Below are positions 18,836-27,095 of a DNA stretch of 64,000 bases, in pieces; within the stretch, counting starts at the first letter, position 1, and each line of letters begins with the position of its first letter. The notes under the pieces are model-generated. The model was not told where the DNA came from. It did no database searches and was given only the letters and a program-made list of their open reading frames with translations. The stretch is taken from contig JACRHJ010000034.1 of assembly GCA_016212105.1 (NCBI GenBank), positions 1 through 64,000 of the forward strand, given 5' to 3'. This DNA comes from Nitrospirota bacterium. Its GTDB lineage: Bacteria > Nitrospirota > JACRHJ01. The position numbers were made by a program, and so were the translations under genes.

Positions 18836-19586
18836 CGAAGACTTTGATATAGACAAGGTAACGATAAGGCTCTCGAAGCTGATGTCCGAACGGGGCTTGT
18901 GCTCCCGTCGCGAGGCAGACACGTTCATCGAGCGTGGCTGGGTCTACGTCGACGGGGTGCAGGTCTCGACGCTCGGGACGAAGGTGGACCCTGACGCGAA
19001 GGTCACGCTCGACGAGCGGGCGAAGAAGACCCAGGCCCGGCTCGTGACGATACTGATGAACAAGCCGGTCGGGTACGTCTCCGGCCAGCCGGAGCAGGGC
19101 TACAAGACCGCGATGTCCCTCATCGGCAGGGACACGCATTACGAGAAGGACAGGACGCGCATAACGTTCTCGCCCGCGCACATGAAGGGCCTCGCCCCGG
19201 CGGGGCGGCTGGACATAGACTCGACCGGCCTGATAGTCTTCACGCAGGACGGGCGCGTCGCCAAGAGCCTCATCGGCGAGTCCTCAGGCATAGAGAAGGA
19301 GTACCTCGTCCGCGTCGAGGGCGAACTCTCCGACGAGGGGTTCGACCTGCTTCAGCACGGGCTGTCCCTGGACGGCAGGCCGCTCAAGCCCGCCGTGGTC
19401 TGGTGGCAGAACGAGGACCAGCTCCGGTTCGTCCTGAAGGAGGGCCGGAAGCGCCAGATACGCCGGATGTGCGAGAAGGTCGGCCTGCGCGTCACCGGCC
19501 TCAAGCGCGTCCGCATCGGGAACGTGATGCTCGGCAACATGCCGCAGGGCCAGTGGCGGTACATGGCCGAGGACGAGGAGTTCTGA
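18825..19586 (+). CDS. RsuA/RluB/RluF-family rRNA pseudouridine synthase
   Basis: 253 residues. An N-terminal S4 RNA-binding domain ([19 protein letters not shown]) leads into the catalytic domain with the family motif [17 protein letters not shown], whose second Asp is the nucleophile. [10 protein letters not shown] is also diagnostic. The NKPVGYVS segment resembles RluF more than RluB, but the target uridine cannot be decided. The ATG at 18825 lies 11 bases inside the end of the FKBP gene, so the two are coupled. Confidence 0.9.
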   Translation: MSSNEDFDIDKVTIRLSKLMSERGLCSRREADTFIERGWVYVDGVQVSTLGTKVDPDAKVTLDERAKKTQARLVTILMNKPVGYVSGQPEQGYKTAMSLIGRDTHYEKDRTRITFSPAHMKGLAPAGRLDIDSTGLIVFTQDGRVAKSLIGESSGIEKEYLVRVEGELSDEGFDLLQHGLSLDGRPLKPAVVWWQNEDQLRFVLKEGRKRQIRRMCEKVGLRVTGLKRVRIGNVMLGNMPQGQWRYMAEDEEF

Positions 19587-19601
19587 GCCATTAACGTCCG
19601 T

Positions 19602-19631
19602 CATTCCCGCGAAGGCGGGAATCCAGGAAGT
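19602..19631. repeat. GTCATTCCCGCGAAGGCGGG repeat
   Basis: A single copy of the CCCGCGAAGGCGGGAATCCAGG palindromic family between the pseudouridine synthase and the KBL/BioF-type gene. Confidence 0.8.
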
Positions 19632-19655
19632 TGTAGTGTTCTTTCATGGGTCTGC

Positions 19656-20825
19656 ATGGATAAACTCTCCTTTATAGACGACGAACTCGCCCGGCTTGCA
19701 TCCGAGGGCCTGCTTAACCCCATACGCGAGATAGGCTCGGCCCAGGGCGCGTGGATAACCGTGGACGGGAGCCGCGCGCTCAACCTCTGCTCGAACAACT
19801 ACCTCGGACTCGCGGACGACAGACGCCTCAAGGACGCGGCGAAAAAGGCTATAGACGAGTACGGCGCGGGCCCGGCGGCGGTGCGTTCCATCGCGGGGAG
19901 CCTCACGCTCCACCGGGAGCTTGAGGAAAAGCTCGCCGCATTCAAGGGGGCTCCAGCGGCCCTCTCTCTCCAGTCCGGGTTCATGGCGAACATCGGCGTC
20001 ATACCCGCGCTTGCCGGGGAGGGCGACGAGATATTCTCCGACGAGCTGAACCACGCGAGCATCATAGACGGCTGCCGCCTCTCGAAGGCGAAGTCCACGA
20101 GATACGCGCACGCAGACCCGGACGACCTCGCAACCAAGCTCGCAGCATCCACGGCTAATAAAAAGCTTGTAATCACCGACGGCGTCTTCAGCATGGACGG
20201 CGACATAGCGCCGCTGGACAAAATCGTCGATGCGGCGGAAAAACACGGCGCGATGGTCATGGTGGACGACGCGCACGGCGAGGGCGTGCTGGGGCGGGGC
20301 GGGCGCGGCATCGTCGAGCATTTCGGGCTGACCGGCCGCGTGGACGTCGAGGTCGGCACGCTTTCGAAGGCGTTCGGAGTAGTCGGCGGTTATATCGCGG
20401 GGCCGCAGAAGCTCGTAACGTTCCTCAAGCAGAAGGCCCGTCCGTTCCTGTTCTCGTCCGCGACTACCGCCGCCGACGTAGCCGCGTGCATCGCGGCCGT
20501 GGAGATACTTGGCGGCTCGGACGAGCTTGTAAAAAAACTCTGGGACAATGCGCGCTACTTCCAGGACAGGATGCGCGGGCTGGGTTTCGACATCGGACGC
20601 ACCGAGACGCCCATCACGCCGGTGATGCTCGGTGACGCTGGGCTCGCACGGCGGTTCTCCGCGGAACTCTTCCAGGAGGGCGTGTTCGCCCAGGCGATCG
20701 GCTTCCCGACGGTGCCCATTCGAAAGGCGCGCATACGGTGCATGGTCTCGGCGGCTCACACGCGCGAAGACCTGGAACAGGCCGCCGGCCTGTTCGACAG
20801 GGTGCGCGCCAGGGTTTCGGCCTGA
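19656..20825 (+). CDS. Alpha-oxoamine synthase (KBL/BioF family)
   Basis: 389 residues of the PLP-dependent family that condenses an amino acid with an acyl-CoA: 2-amino-3-ketobutyrate CoA ligase or 8-amino-7-oxononanoate synthase. The Schiff-base lysine is K238 in [19 protein letters not shown] and NNYLGLA are also family hallmarks. The N-terminal pattern [18 protein letters not shown] is close to the KBL-like group, but no threonine dehydrogenase or other biotin gene lies nearby, so the substrate is open. A cobalamin riboswitch begins downstream but belongs to the next operon. Confidence 0.88.
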   Translation: MDKLSFIDDELARLASEGLLNPIREIGSAQGAWITVDGSRALNLCSNNYLGLADDRRLKDAAKKAIDEYGAGPAAVRSIAGSLTLHRELEEKLAAFKGAPAALSLQSGFMANIGVIPALAGEGDEIFSDELNHASIIDGCRLSKAKSTRYAHADPDDLATKLAASTANKKLVITDGVFSMDGDIAPLDKIVDAAEKHGAMVMVDDAHGEGVLGRGGRGIVEHFGLTGRVDVEVGTLSKAFGVVGGYIAGPQKLVTFLKQKARPFLFSSATTAADVAACIAAVEILGGSDELVKKLWDNARYFQDRMRGLGFDIGRTETPITPVMLGDAGLARRFSAELFQEGVFAQAIGFPTVPIRKARIRCMVSAAHTREDLEQAAGLFDRVRARVSA

Positions 20826-20834
20826 GGTTTGGAC

Positions 20835-20864
20835 TTGACAGGTGGCCGCCCGTTGCGCTATAGT
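20835..20864 (+). promoter_or_regulatory. Sigma70 promoter of the cobalt-transport operon
   Basis: TTGACA at 20835-20840 and TATAGT at 20859-20864 with an 18-bp spacer. Transcription would start near 20871, just before the cobalamin riboswitch. Confidence 0.7.
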
Positions 20865-20883
20865 TGCCATTAGAATTACATCC

Positions 20884-21067
20884 ACAGGCGCCCTAAGGGG
20901 CTTAATAGGGAATCCCGTGAAGCGGGGCATCTTTTTGATGGTGCCGGGCTGAACCGGGAGCGGACCCGCCGCTGTAACCGGCGACGAAACCCATGAGAGA
21001 CCACTGCACCGCTTGCCGTGCGGGAAGGTTTGGGGAGTAGGACGACCCGGGAGCCAGAAGACCTGCC
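20884..21067 (+). promoter_or_regulatory. Cobalamin (AdoCbl) riboswitch
   Basis: The sequence contains the ordered conserved blocks of the B12 aptamer: GGGAATCCCGTGAA (20909-20922), the GAGCGGACCCGCCGCTGTAA box (20958-20977), CACTGCACC (21003-21011), and the 3' end AGGACGACC...AGCCAGAAGACCTGCC (to 21067). It is followed by an intrinsic terminator and the cbiMNQO cobalt importer. Bound adenosylcobalamin is expected to favour termination, switching cobalt uptake off when B12 is plentiful. Confidence 0.96.
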
Positions 21068-21137
21068 TTGGATATGCCCGCTGTCTGCCCAACGGAAAAG
21101 GGTGCGGGACTACATATTCGGGGTTATGAAAACGGAT

Positions 21138-21172
21138 AATCCCCTTCGCATGCAAGCGGAGGGGATTTTTTT
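21138..21172 (+). terminator. Intrinsic terminator of the cobalamin riboswitch
   Basis: A 12-bp stem AATCCCCTTCGC / GCGGAGGGGATT (21138-21149 with 21156-21167), including one G-T pair, has a six-base loop and is followed by a T-run to 21172. It lies between the aptamer and cbiM, as expected for a transcriptional OFF switch. Confidence 0.88.
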
Positions 21173-21217
21173 GTGCGTATACGGAAAGGCATGGCGGGCA
21201 TTGCCCGCCCTACAATC

Positions 21218-21952
21218 ATGAACAAGAAATCAACCGTTTTAGCCGTTGCCGCGCTGGGCGCCCTGCTGATGCCGTCACAGGCCCATGCCATGCACATCAC
21301 GGAGGGCATTCTCCCGTTCGGCTGGGCCTCGCTCTGGTTTGTTGTCGCGGCCCCTTTCGTCGGGTTCGGCCTCTACAAGCTTAAAAGAGACAAATCTGTC
21401 GTTTCGGCCAAGCCGCTGCTCGGCATGATGGGCGCAGCTGTCTTCATCATCTCCTGCATGCCGATACCCGTCCCGACCGCGGGGACGTGCTCGCACCCGG
21501 CCGGCACCGCGATGGCCGCGATACTCATCGGCCCGGTGTACAGCGTAGTCGCGGCGGCGGTCGCGCTTCTGCTGCAGGCGCTTTTCCTCGCGCACGGCGG
21601 GCTGACGACCTGGGGCGCGAACGTGTTCTCGATGGGCGTCGTCGGCTCCTTCGCGGGCTACGCCGTATACAAGGGGCTGACAGGGCTGAACGCGCCGCTC
21701 GTCGTCGCGGCGTTCTTCGCGGGCGTAATCGGCGACTGGGCCACCTACACTGCAACGTCGTTCGCGCTCGCGTCCGCCCTCGCCGGGCCCGGCGATGCCC
21801 TGAGTCTTTTCTACACGATAATGCTCGCGTTCGTCCCGACCCAGCTCCCGCTCGGCATCGTCGAGGGTTTCATAACCGCCGGGGCGGTGAAGTTCCTGCA
21901 CTCGCGCAGGCCCGAGCTTTTCGGGGCGCGCATACCGGCAACTGCGGAGTAA
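21218..21952 (+). CDS. cbiM: Cobalt ECF transporter substrate-binding membrane subunit
   Basis: 244 residues. After a cleavable signal (to SQAHA) comes MHITEGILP, whose mature N-terminus supplies the Co2+/Ni2+ ligands in CbiM/NikM. Several membrane helices and the conserved PIPVPTAGTCSHP and TTWGANVFSMG segments follow. It is the S-component of an energy-coupling-factor importer with CbiN, CbiQ and CbiO encoded downstream. ATG 21218 is used; a longer in-frame start at 21173 would add non-signal residues from a GGGCATTGCCCGCC palindrome. Control is by the upstream cobalamin riboswitch. Confidence 0.93.
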   Translation: MNKKSTVLAVAALGALLMPSQAHAMHITEGILPFGWASLWFVVAAPFVGFGLYKLKRDKSVVSAKPLLGMMGAAVFIISCMPIPVPTAGTCSHPAGTAMAAILIGPVYSVVAAAVALLLQALFLAHGGLTTWGANVFSMGVVGSFAGYAVYKGLTGLNAPLVVAAFFAGVIGDWATYTATSFALASALAGPGDALSLFYTIMLAFVPTQLPLGIVEGFITAGAVKFLHSRRPELFGARIPATAE

Positions 21953-21954
21953 CC

Positions 21955-22275
21955 ATGTCAACCTCACAAAAGATTTTTGGTCGCCTTTTTCCAAAAAGGC
22001 GAGTTGTTCTGCCGTTTCTTTTGCTTTTCCTGCTCTTTTCCTCCGGCATTGCCCATGCCGCGGAGGAGAAATGGCCGGGCGTTGACGAGGCCGTCGTCGG
22101 GAAGTACGCGGAGGAGCACGGACGCCCGGCTAAGCCCTCGCTCCTCGAGCTTGAGGGCGACACGCTCCTGTTCGCGTTCCTTGTCGCGGGCGCGGCTGGC
22201 GGGTTCGTCCTGGGTTATTACTACCGGGAGTTTATCTCCAGACCGTGCGCCGGGAGTCGGACCGATGCGCGTTGA
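21955..22275 (+). CDS. cbiN: CbiN-like small membrane subunit
   Basis: A 106-residue protein with an N-terminal hydrophobic segment ending near AHA, a short soluble region (WPGVDEAVVGKYAEEHG) and a C-terminal membrane helix (LLFAFLVAGAAGGFVLGYYY). Position between cbiM and cbiQ and the two-helix layout point to the CbiN role of assisting metal loading, although sequence similarity to classical CbiN is weak. The N-terminal residues KIFGRLFPKRR are encoded by an inserted palindromic repeat (21966-22005). The cbiQ ATG lies 11 bases inside its 3' end. Confidence 0.72.
   Translation: MSTSQKIFGRLFPKRRVVLPFLLLFLLFSSGIAHAAEEKWPGVDEAVVGKYAEEHGRPAKPSLLELEGDTLLFAFLVAGAAGGFVLGYYYREFISRPCAGSRTDAR
21966..22005. 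repeat. AAAAAGGC-family palindrome inside cbiN
   Basis: The stem CGCCTTTTTCCAAAAAGGCG (21982-22001) with a flanking TTTTTGG matches, in reverse orientation, the intergenic copies at 9567, 34468 and 59305. Here it lies in frame within the first 17 codons of cbiN and encodes the basic n-region of its signal segment. Confidence 0.8.
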
Positions 22276-23032
22276 GGCCTTCTCCGAAATCTACGCCGCC
22301 GAGGGCGGGTTCGTCCGCGAGGCTGACGCGCGCGCGAAGCTTGTCTTCACGGGAGCCTGCCTCCTGCTCGCGGTGGCCTCGTCCGCACCGGCTGTCCCGC
22401 TGACCGTCGGCGCGGTCTGCCTCGGCATACTCGCGGCATCCGGCGTGCCGATTTCCGCGATACTTCTCCGCATGTCGGAGCCGCTTGTCTTCGCACTTAT
22501 AATCGCCTCCATACAGGCGGCGCTCACCCCGGGCGAGGCGGTCGCGGGCTTTGGGATATACGGCATGGAAGTCTCCGTGAGCGGGCCCGGTGTCCACAAG
22601 GGCGCCGTAATACTGGCGAGGGTGTTAGGCGCGGTCTCGGCGGTGCTGTTCATCACGATGTCCACGACGGCGCACAGGTTGCTTTCGGCTGCGGCAAGTT
22701 TGAAGGCGCCCAAGTCCTTCGTCGAGGTCGCGCTGCTTACGTACCGCTACGTGTTCGTCCTGCTGGAGGACGCTGTTACCGTATACCACGCGCAGAGGGG
22801 GCGGCTCGGGTACTCCGGGTGGCGGCTCGGGATGCGCTCGCTCGGCACGCTCGCGGGCTCGGTGCTCCTCCGGGCATACGGCCAGGCGGAGGCTACGGGC
22901 GAGTCCATGCGGATGCGCGGCTACACCGGCGAGTACGTCCAGGCGCACGACGAACATCTCAGGCCGCTCGACGCGGCATTTCTCGGCGGCGCGTTCGCCG
23001 TATGCCTGACGGTGTTCATATGGACGTCATAA
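22265..23032 (+). CDS. cbiQ: Cobalt ECF transporter T-component
   Basis: 255 residues with about six membrane segments and the CbiQ/EcfT coupling region (AEATGESMRMRGYTGEY, containing the A-R-G type motif that docks on the ATPase). It transmits ATP-driven motion from CbiO to CbiM. It overlaps cbiN by 11 bases and cbiO by 13 bases, indicating tight translational coupling. The start ATG 22265 begins MRVEAFSEIYA. Confidence 0.92.
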   Translation: MRVEAFSEIYAAEGGFVREADARAKLVFTGACLLLAVASSAPAVPLTVGAVCLGILAASGVPISAILLRMSEPLVFALIIASIQAALTPGEAVAGFGIYGMEVSVSGPGVHKGAVILARVLGAVSAVLFITMSTTAHRLLSAAASLKAPKSFVEVALLTYRYVFVLLEDAVTVYHAQRGRLGYSGWRLGMRSLGTLAGSVLLRAYGQAEATGESMRMRGYTGEYVQAHDEHLRPLDAAFLGGAFAVCLTVFIWTS

Positions 23033-23856
23033 AGGCGGGGGGGCTGACCTTCTCATATCCGGATGGCACGAAGGCGCTCGACTCGGTGGACTTCCGCGCG
23101 GGCAAGGGCGAGTTCGTCGGCATGCTCGCCTCGAACGGCTCCGGCAAGACGACGCTCCTGAAACTCCTCTGCGGTATGCTCAAACCCACCTCCGGCACGG
23201 TCGAGCTTAACGGCCGCCCGGTCGGGGGCATCCCCCCCAAGGAGATATTCAGGATGGCCGGGATGGTCTTCCAGAACCCCGCCGACCAGCTCTTCGCCGC
23301 GACGGTGGCCGAGGACGTCGCGTTCGGCCCGACGAACATGGGCCTGACGAGGTCCGAGATAGACGGGCGCGTCGCTTACGCGCTCGAAGCGGTCGGCCTG
23401 AAGGGCCTGGGCGCGAAGCCGGTACAGCGGCTGTCGTTCGGCCAGCAGAAGCGGGCCTGCATAGCGGGTCTCCTTGCGATGGGCCAGGAACTGATGCTCC
23501 TCGATGAGCCGACCGCCGGGCTCGACCCGATGGGCGAGTACCGCATCATGGAGCTTCTGATGAAGCTGAACCGGGAGAAGGGCATAACGATGGTGATGTC
23601 CACGCACAACGTGGACATGGTGCCGCTGTTCATAGACAGGCTGTACATATTGAGCAAGGGCAAGGTGGCGCGCGAGGGCTCTCCGGCAGAGGTGTTCAAC
23701 GCCTCGTCGCAGTTGAAGGGTATAAAGCTCAGGCTTCCCCAGATAGCCGAGCTGATAGAGCAGATGAAGGACGAGGACCGGGTATCGTTCGACCGGCTGC
23801 CGCTGACCATCGGCGAGGCGAGACGGGAGCTGGTGAAGAGGATGCCGGGGCATTAA
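23020..23856 (+). CDS. cbiO: Cobalt ECF transporter ATPase
   Basis: 278 residues of the ABC/ECF ATPase class with Walker A ASNGSGKTT (residues 37-45), Q-loop (FQNPADQLF), signature LSFGQQKRACIAG, Walker B LMLLDEPTAGLDP and a switch histidine (MSTHNVD). The first Walker A glycine is replaced by alanine, which is the only unusual point. Start ATG 23020 lies inside cbiQ. It completes a cbiMNQO operon expected to import Co2+ for cobalamin synthesis. Confidence 0.93.
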   Translation: MDVIKAGGLTFSYPDGTKALDSVDFRAGKGEFVGMLASNGSGKTTLLKLLCGMLKPTSGTVELNGRPVGGIPPKEIFRMAGMVFQNPADQLFAATVAEDVAFGPTNMGLTRSEIDGRVAYALEAVGLKGLGAKPVQRLSFGQQKRACIAGLLAMGQELMLLDEPTAGLDPMGEYRIMELLMKLNREKGITMVMSTHNVDMVPLFIDRLYILSKGKVAREGSPAEVFNASSQLKGIKLRLPQIAELIEQMKDEDRVSFDRLPLTIGEARRELVKRMPGH

Positions 23857-23860
23857 GACC

Positions 23861-24108
23861 GTCATTCCCGTCCCGGCTTTAGGTATACCGGGGCAGGCTC
23901 CAGCGGGAATCCAGGAATTTCATAACGCCCCCCACCCCCCCTCTTATCTTAAGAGGGGGGATATTTGAAGGGCGGGCATTGCCCGCCGATTTTTTTTGTA
24001 GGGGCCGACCCGCGTGTCGGCCCTTTTGGTCATTGCGAGGAGCAAGGCGACGCGGCAATCTCAGCCTTTAAGAACTGAGATTGCCACGCTCCGCTCGCAA
24101 TGACATAC
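23861..24108. repeat. Stack of five palindromic repeats
   Basis: In order: a long GTCATTCCCG...CGGGAATCCAGG copy (about 23861-23916), CCCCTCTTATCTTAAGAGGGG (23938-23958), a GGGCGGGCATTGCCCGCC hairpin (23970-23987), a GGGGCCGACCCGCGTGTCGG hairpin (24000-24026), and an inverted pair built on GTCATTGCGAGGAGC / GCTCGCAATGAC (about 24031-24104). No coding character is seen in the 263-bp gap. Confidence 0.82.
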
Positions 24109-24119
24109 AAGGCGCGCAT

Positions 24120-24839
24120 TTACCTCTTAGCCGCCTCGGCCACATCGTCCCGCAGCCCCTGCGCCGCCGGGTTTGTCACGTCCGCCGTTACCAGTATGTC
24201 CGCCGGACGCACGTCCCGTCCGTAGTAGGCCTTGTTGCCGCCGTCGTCTATGCCGATTACGGCGCCCTCGAGCGCCAGGCCGATGTACGCACCCTCGGAC
24301 TTGATGAACGACACGAACGCCGCCGTCGGCACCGGCGCAAGCGCGCCCTCCGCGCCCGCGCCCACGGGCCCGACCGCTATGGAGAAGTCGGCCCCGAGCT
24401 TGACCGAGGACGAGTACAGCTTCTCCGCCGCGCTCCTGTTCATGGCGAGCACCACGACCTCGGACTTCGACGCCCCTATCTGGAGCCCGAACGAGGCCTC
24501 GCCGATGTTGACGAACGCCGGCCCGCGCCACACGCCGGTCTCCCTGTCGCGCGCGAGGTACACGCCGTTGCCGCCCGCGCCGCCAAGGAAGAAGCCCGCC
24601 TTGTAAAATGCCGGGACTATGATTATCCCCGCCGCGTCCTTCAGCGAGTCGCGGAACCAGACCATGTCCGGGTCGTCCATGAACGCCTTGAGTGTAATCC
24701 GCGCCTGGTCCACGTTCACCTGCTCGTCGGTAGGCTCCTGTGCGTAAGCCGTCGCCGCGCCCGCCATGCATAGTACGGCAACCGTCAGGAAAACGGCCAT
24801 GCCCAGGGCGGTCAGGCCGCCTAAGAGTCTCGCTCTCAT
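24120..24839 (-). CDS. SYLF-domain (Ysc84-like) lipid-binding protein
   Basis: 239 residues: a signal peptide to about AYA, then a SYLF/Ysc84 domain (DAAGIIIVPAFYKAGFFLGGAGG, WRGPAFVNIGEASFGLQIGAS). Eukaryotic members bind phosphoinositides; bacterial ones are secreted and poorly studied. The start is fixed by GAGGAGG a few bases upstream of ATG 24839, rather than the longer ORF start at 24863. It is monocistronic and divergent from the lipoprotein-nadB operon. Confidence 0.87.
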   Translation of the reverse strand: MRARLLGGLTALGMAVFLTVAVLCMAGAATAYAQEPTDEQVNVDQARITLKAFMDDPDMVWFRDSLKDAAGIIIVPAFYKAGFFLGGAGGNGVYLARDRETGVWRGPAFVNIGEASFGLQIGASKSEVVVLAMNRSAAEKLYSSSVKLGADFSIAVGPVGAGAEGALAPVPTAAFVSFIKSEGAYIGLALEGAVIGIDDGGNKAYYGRDVRPADILVTADVTNPAAQGLRDDVAEAAKR

Positions 24840-24954
24840 AACTTCCTCCTCATGTTGGCGCAAGGTATGCGCAGTTTGTTAATTTGTCCGGTCATGTATA
24901 TAATATAACACAATATCGGCCCGGAGCGCGCTTTCGGGGCGTCGCCTGTTTTAC

Positions 24955-24984
24955 TTGACATATGCACTCCCCGGCGTGTAGAAT
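24955..24984 (+). promoter_or_regulatory. Sigma70 promoter of the lipoprotein-nadB operon
   Basis: TTGACA at 24955-24960 and TAGAAT at 24979-24984 with an 18-bp spacer, about 45 bp ahead of the first gene. Confidence 0.65.
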
Positions 24985-25034
24985 GCATTGATTATAAAGG
25001 CGTTACAGAGTCGCCCGGCCCGGCCGGTCATCAC

Positions 25035-25523
25035 ATGGAGGTGTTAAACTTGTTTAATTTAAGGTCTTATGGAAAGATATTGGCGCTGGCCGTATCCCTG
25101 TTCGCCCTGATACCCGCTTCCGGATGCGGGAAGGACGAGGTCATCCCGCCATCCGCGGAGGCGGTCAAGGCGGAGCGTGCGCTCGACGCACTGGCGAAGA
25201 TGGAGGCCGCATACAAGGCGAGGGACATTAACGGTGTATTGCAGCCGGTCTCGCAGGACTTCGCCGGCGGACTTGGGGCGCTTGAGGCCAGCGTCCGGAA
25301 GGACATGGAGACGTTCGTGAGGGTGTCCCTTGAGACGCACGTAGACCGTGTCGTCGAGTCCGGCAACGACGTCAGCGTTATGATGCACTGGAACGGCAAA
25401 TGGTGGGACAAGTCCGGCCGCGAGGTCGAGGGGCGCGGCAACGCGGTATTCAGGTTCACGGACACGGGTGAGATGCGGCTTTTCTCCGTCACCGGCGACA
25501 ACCCGTTCGCGGTCGTCCGGTAG
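25035..25523 (+). CDS. Small lipoprotein with NTF2-like fold (putative)
   Basis: Up to 162 residues with a lipoprotein signal (IPASGC, Cys near residue 31), then about 130 residues patterned like an NTF2/SnoaL-type domain: an N-terminal helix KMEAAYKARDINGVLQPVS, then alternating strands. The true start may be TTG 25050, because GGAGGTG (25037-25043) sits six bases before it and inside the longer reading frame. Function unknown. A lipoprotein of similar layout occurs at 31551. It ends seven bases before nadB. Confidence 0.7.
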   Translation: MEVLNLFNLRSYGKILALAVSLFALIPASGCGKDEVIPPSAEAVKAERALDALAKMEAAYKARDINGVLQPVSQDFAGGLGALEASVRKDMETFVRVSLETHVDRVVESGNDVSVMMHWNGKWWDKSGREVEGRGNAVFRFTDTGEMRLFSVTGDNPFAVVR

Positions 25524-25530
25524 CGCCGCC

Positions 25531-27093
25531 GTGCAGATAAAATCCGGGGTACTTTCCACCGACTACCTGGTCATCGGCTCCGGCGTCGCGGGCCTGCGCG
25601 CGGCTATAGAGCTTGCGATGGCGGGCTCCGTCCTGGTCATAACCAAGGACAAGGTGTCGGAGTCGTCCACCGAGTACGCCCAAGGCGGTGTCGCGGTCGC
25701 GCTCTCGGACGAGGACGAGATACGGTTCCACCTGCAGGACACGCTCGAGGCCGGGGACGGGCTGTGCGACGAAGAGAACGTCGGCATACTCGTATCCGAG
25801 GGCCCGGAGCGCATAAAGGAACTCATATCCTGGGGTGCCGAGTTCGACAAGGAGGGGAGCCGTCTCGCCTTCACGCGCGAGGCTGCGCACAGCCAGAACA
25901 GGATACTCCACGCCAAGGGCGACTCGACCGGCAAGGAGATAGAGCGGGCGCTCCTCGCCAAGGTCAAGGCGACGGGCGGCATCACCAAGTACGACTTCTC
26001 CTCCACGGTGGACCTTATAGTCAAGGGCGGGGCTGTCGTCGGCGCGCTTGTCCTGAAGGAGCGTGAGAAGAAGCTCGTCGCGGTCTACGCGAAGGCGGTG
26101 GTCCTCGCCACCGGTGGGCTCGGGCAGGTCTACCAGCGTACTACCAACCCGACCGTCGCCACGGGCGACGGGATGGCGATAGCGTACAGGGCTGGCGCGA
26201 CGATGGTGGACATGGAGTTCGTCCAGTTCCACCCGACGTCTCTTTTCGTGCCGTCCGCACCGCAGTTCCTCCTGTCCGAGGCGATAAGGGGCGAGGGCGC
26301 GCACCTGGTCAACGTGGCCGGGGAGAGGTTCATGCCGGGCTACCACACGATGGCGGAGCTTGCGCCGAGGGACGTCGTCTCCCGCTCGATAGTGTCCGAG
26401 ATGGCGAAGACGGACTCCGACCACGTCTACCTCGACCTGTCCGGGATGGGCGCGGAGTTCGTGAAAAAACGCTTCCCGAGGATATACGCCACCTGTCTCA
26501 CGTACGACATAGACATAACCGAGGAGAGGGTGCCGGTCTGCCCCGCCGCGCATTACATGATGGGCGGCGTGAGGACGGACAAGGACGGCGCGACCGACCT
26601 GCCGGGCCTGTTCGCCGCGGGCGAGGTCGCGTGCACCGGCGTCCACGGCGCGAACCGGCTCGCGTCAAACTCGCTCCTCGAAGGCATAGTCTTCGGGGCG
26701 AGGGCCGGGGCTGCCGCGGACGAATTCGGCAGGGGCGTCAGCCTCGGCCCCGGCCTGCTCAAGCCCGTCACGTGCAAGGGCCGCGAGATAAAGCAGCTCG
26801 ACCTGGTAAAGCTCAGGAGCAGCCTGAGGCGGCTGATGTGGTCCAAGGCCGGCATCATCCGCTGCGGCAGACAGCTCTCCGAGGCTTTGACAAAACTCGA
26901 TTCATGGGCATACCTGGAGGACGGGACGTTCATGTCCCGCAGGGAGCTCGAGATAAGGAACATGGCCGTCGTCGGGACCCTCATAGCGAGGGCGGCCTCC
27001 GAAAGGAAGGGCAGCGTCGGCGCGCATTACAGGAGCGACGCGAAGGACAGGGGCGTGGACTGGAGGAAGCGTTTCACATTCAAGAGAGGCTGA
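25531..27093 (+). CDS. nadB: L-aspartate oxidase
   Basis: 520 residues, starting at GTG 25531. The FAD-binding dinucleotide motif VIGSGVAGLRAAIE lies near the N-terminus. STEYAQGGVAVAL, HSQNRILHAKGDSTG and GGVRTDKDGATDLPGLFAAGE match the fumarate reductase/NadB flavoprotein family, with the C-terminal helical domain (LRRLMWSKAGIIR) typical of NadB. It oxidises aspartate to iminoaspartate for NAD synthesis with NadA, which is not in this window. It sits between a lipoprotein gene and a HEAT-repeat gene. Confidence 0.93.
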   Translation: MQIKSGVLSTDYLVIGSGVAGLRAAIELAMAGSVLVITKDKVSESSTEYAQGGVAVALSDEDEIRFHLQDTLEAGDGLCDEENVGILVSEGPERIKELISWGAEFDKEGSRLAFTREAAHSQNRILHAKGDSTGKEIERALLAKVKATGGITKYDFSSTVDLIVKGGAVVGALVLKEREKKLVAVYAKAVVLATGGLGQVYQRTTNPTVATGDGMAIAYRAGATMVDMEFVQFHPTSLFVPSAPQFLLSEAIRGEGAHLVNVAGERFMPGYHTMAELAPRDVVSRSIVSEMAKTDSDHVYLDLSGMGAEFVKKRFPRIYATCLTYDIDITEERVPVCPAAHYMMGGVRTDKDGATDLPGLFAAGEVACTGVHGANRLASNSLLEGIVFGARAGAAADEFGRGVSLGPGLLKPVTCKGREIKQLDLVKLRSSLRRLMWSKAGIIRCGRQLSEALTKLDSWAYLEDGTFMSRRELEIRNMAVVGTLIARAASERKGSVGAHYRSDAKDRGVDWRKRFTFKRG

Positions 27094-27095
27094 CC

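Noticed and set aside
25468-25530. Upstream start of nadB
   Set aside because: It would overlap the lipoprotein gene by 56 bp; GTG 25531 begins just before the FAD-binding region as in other NadB proteins.
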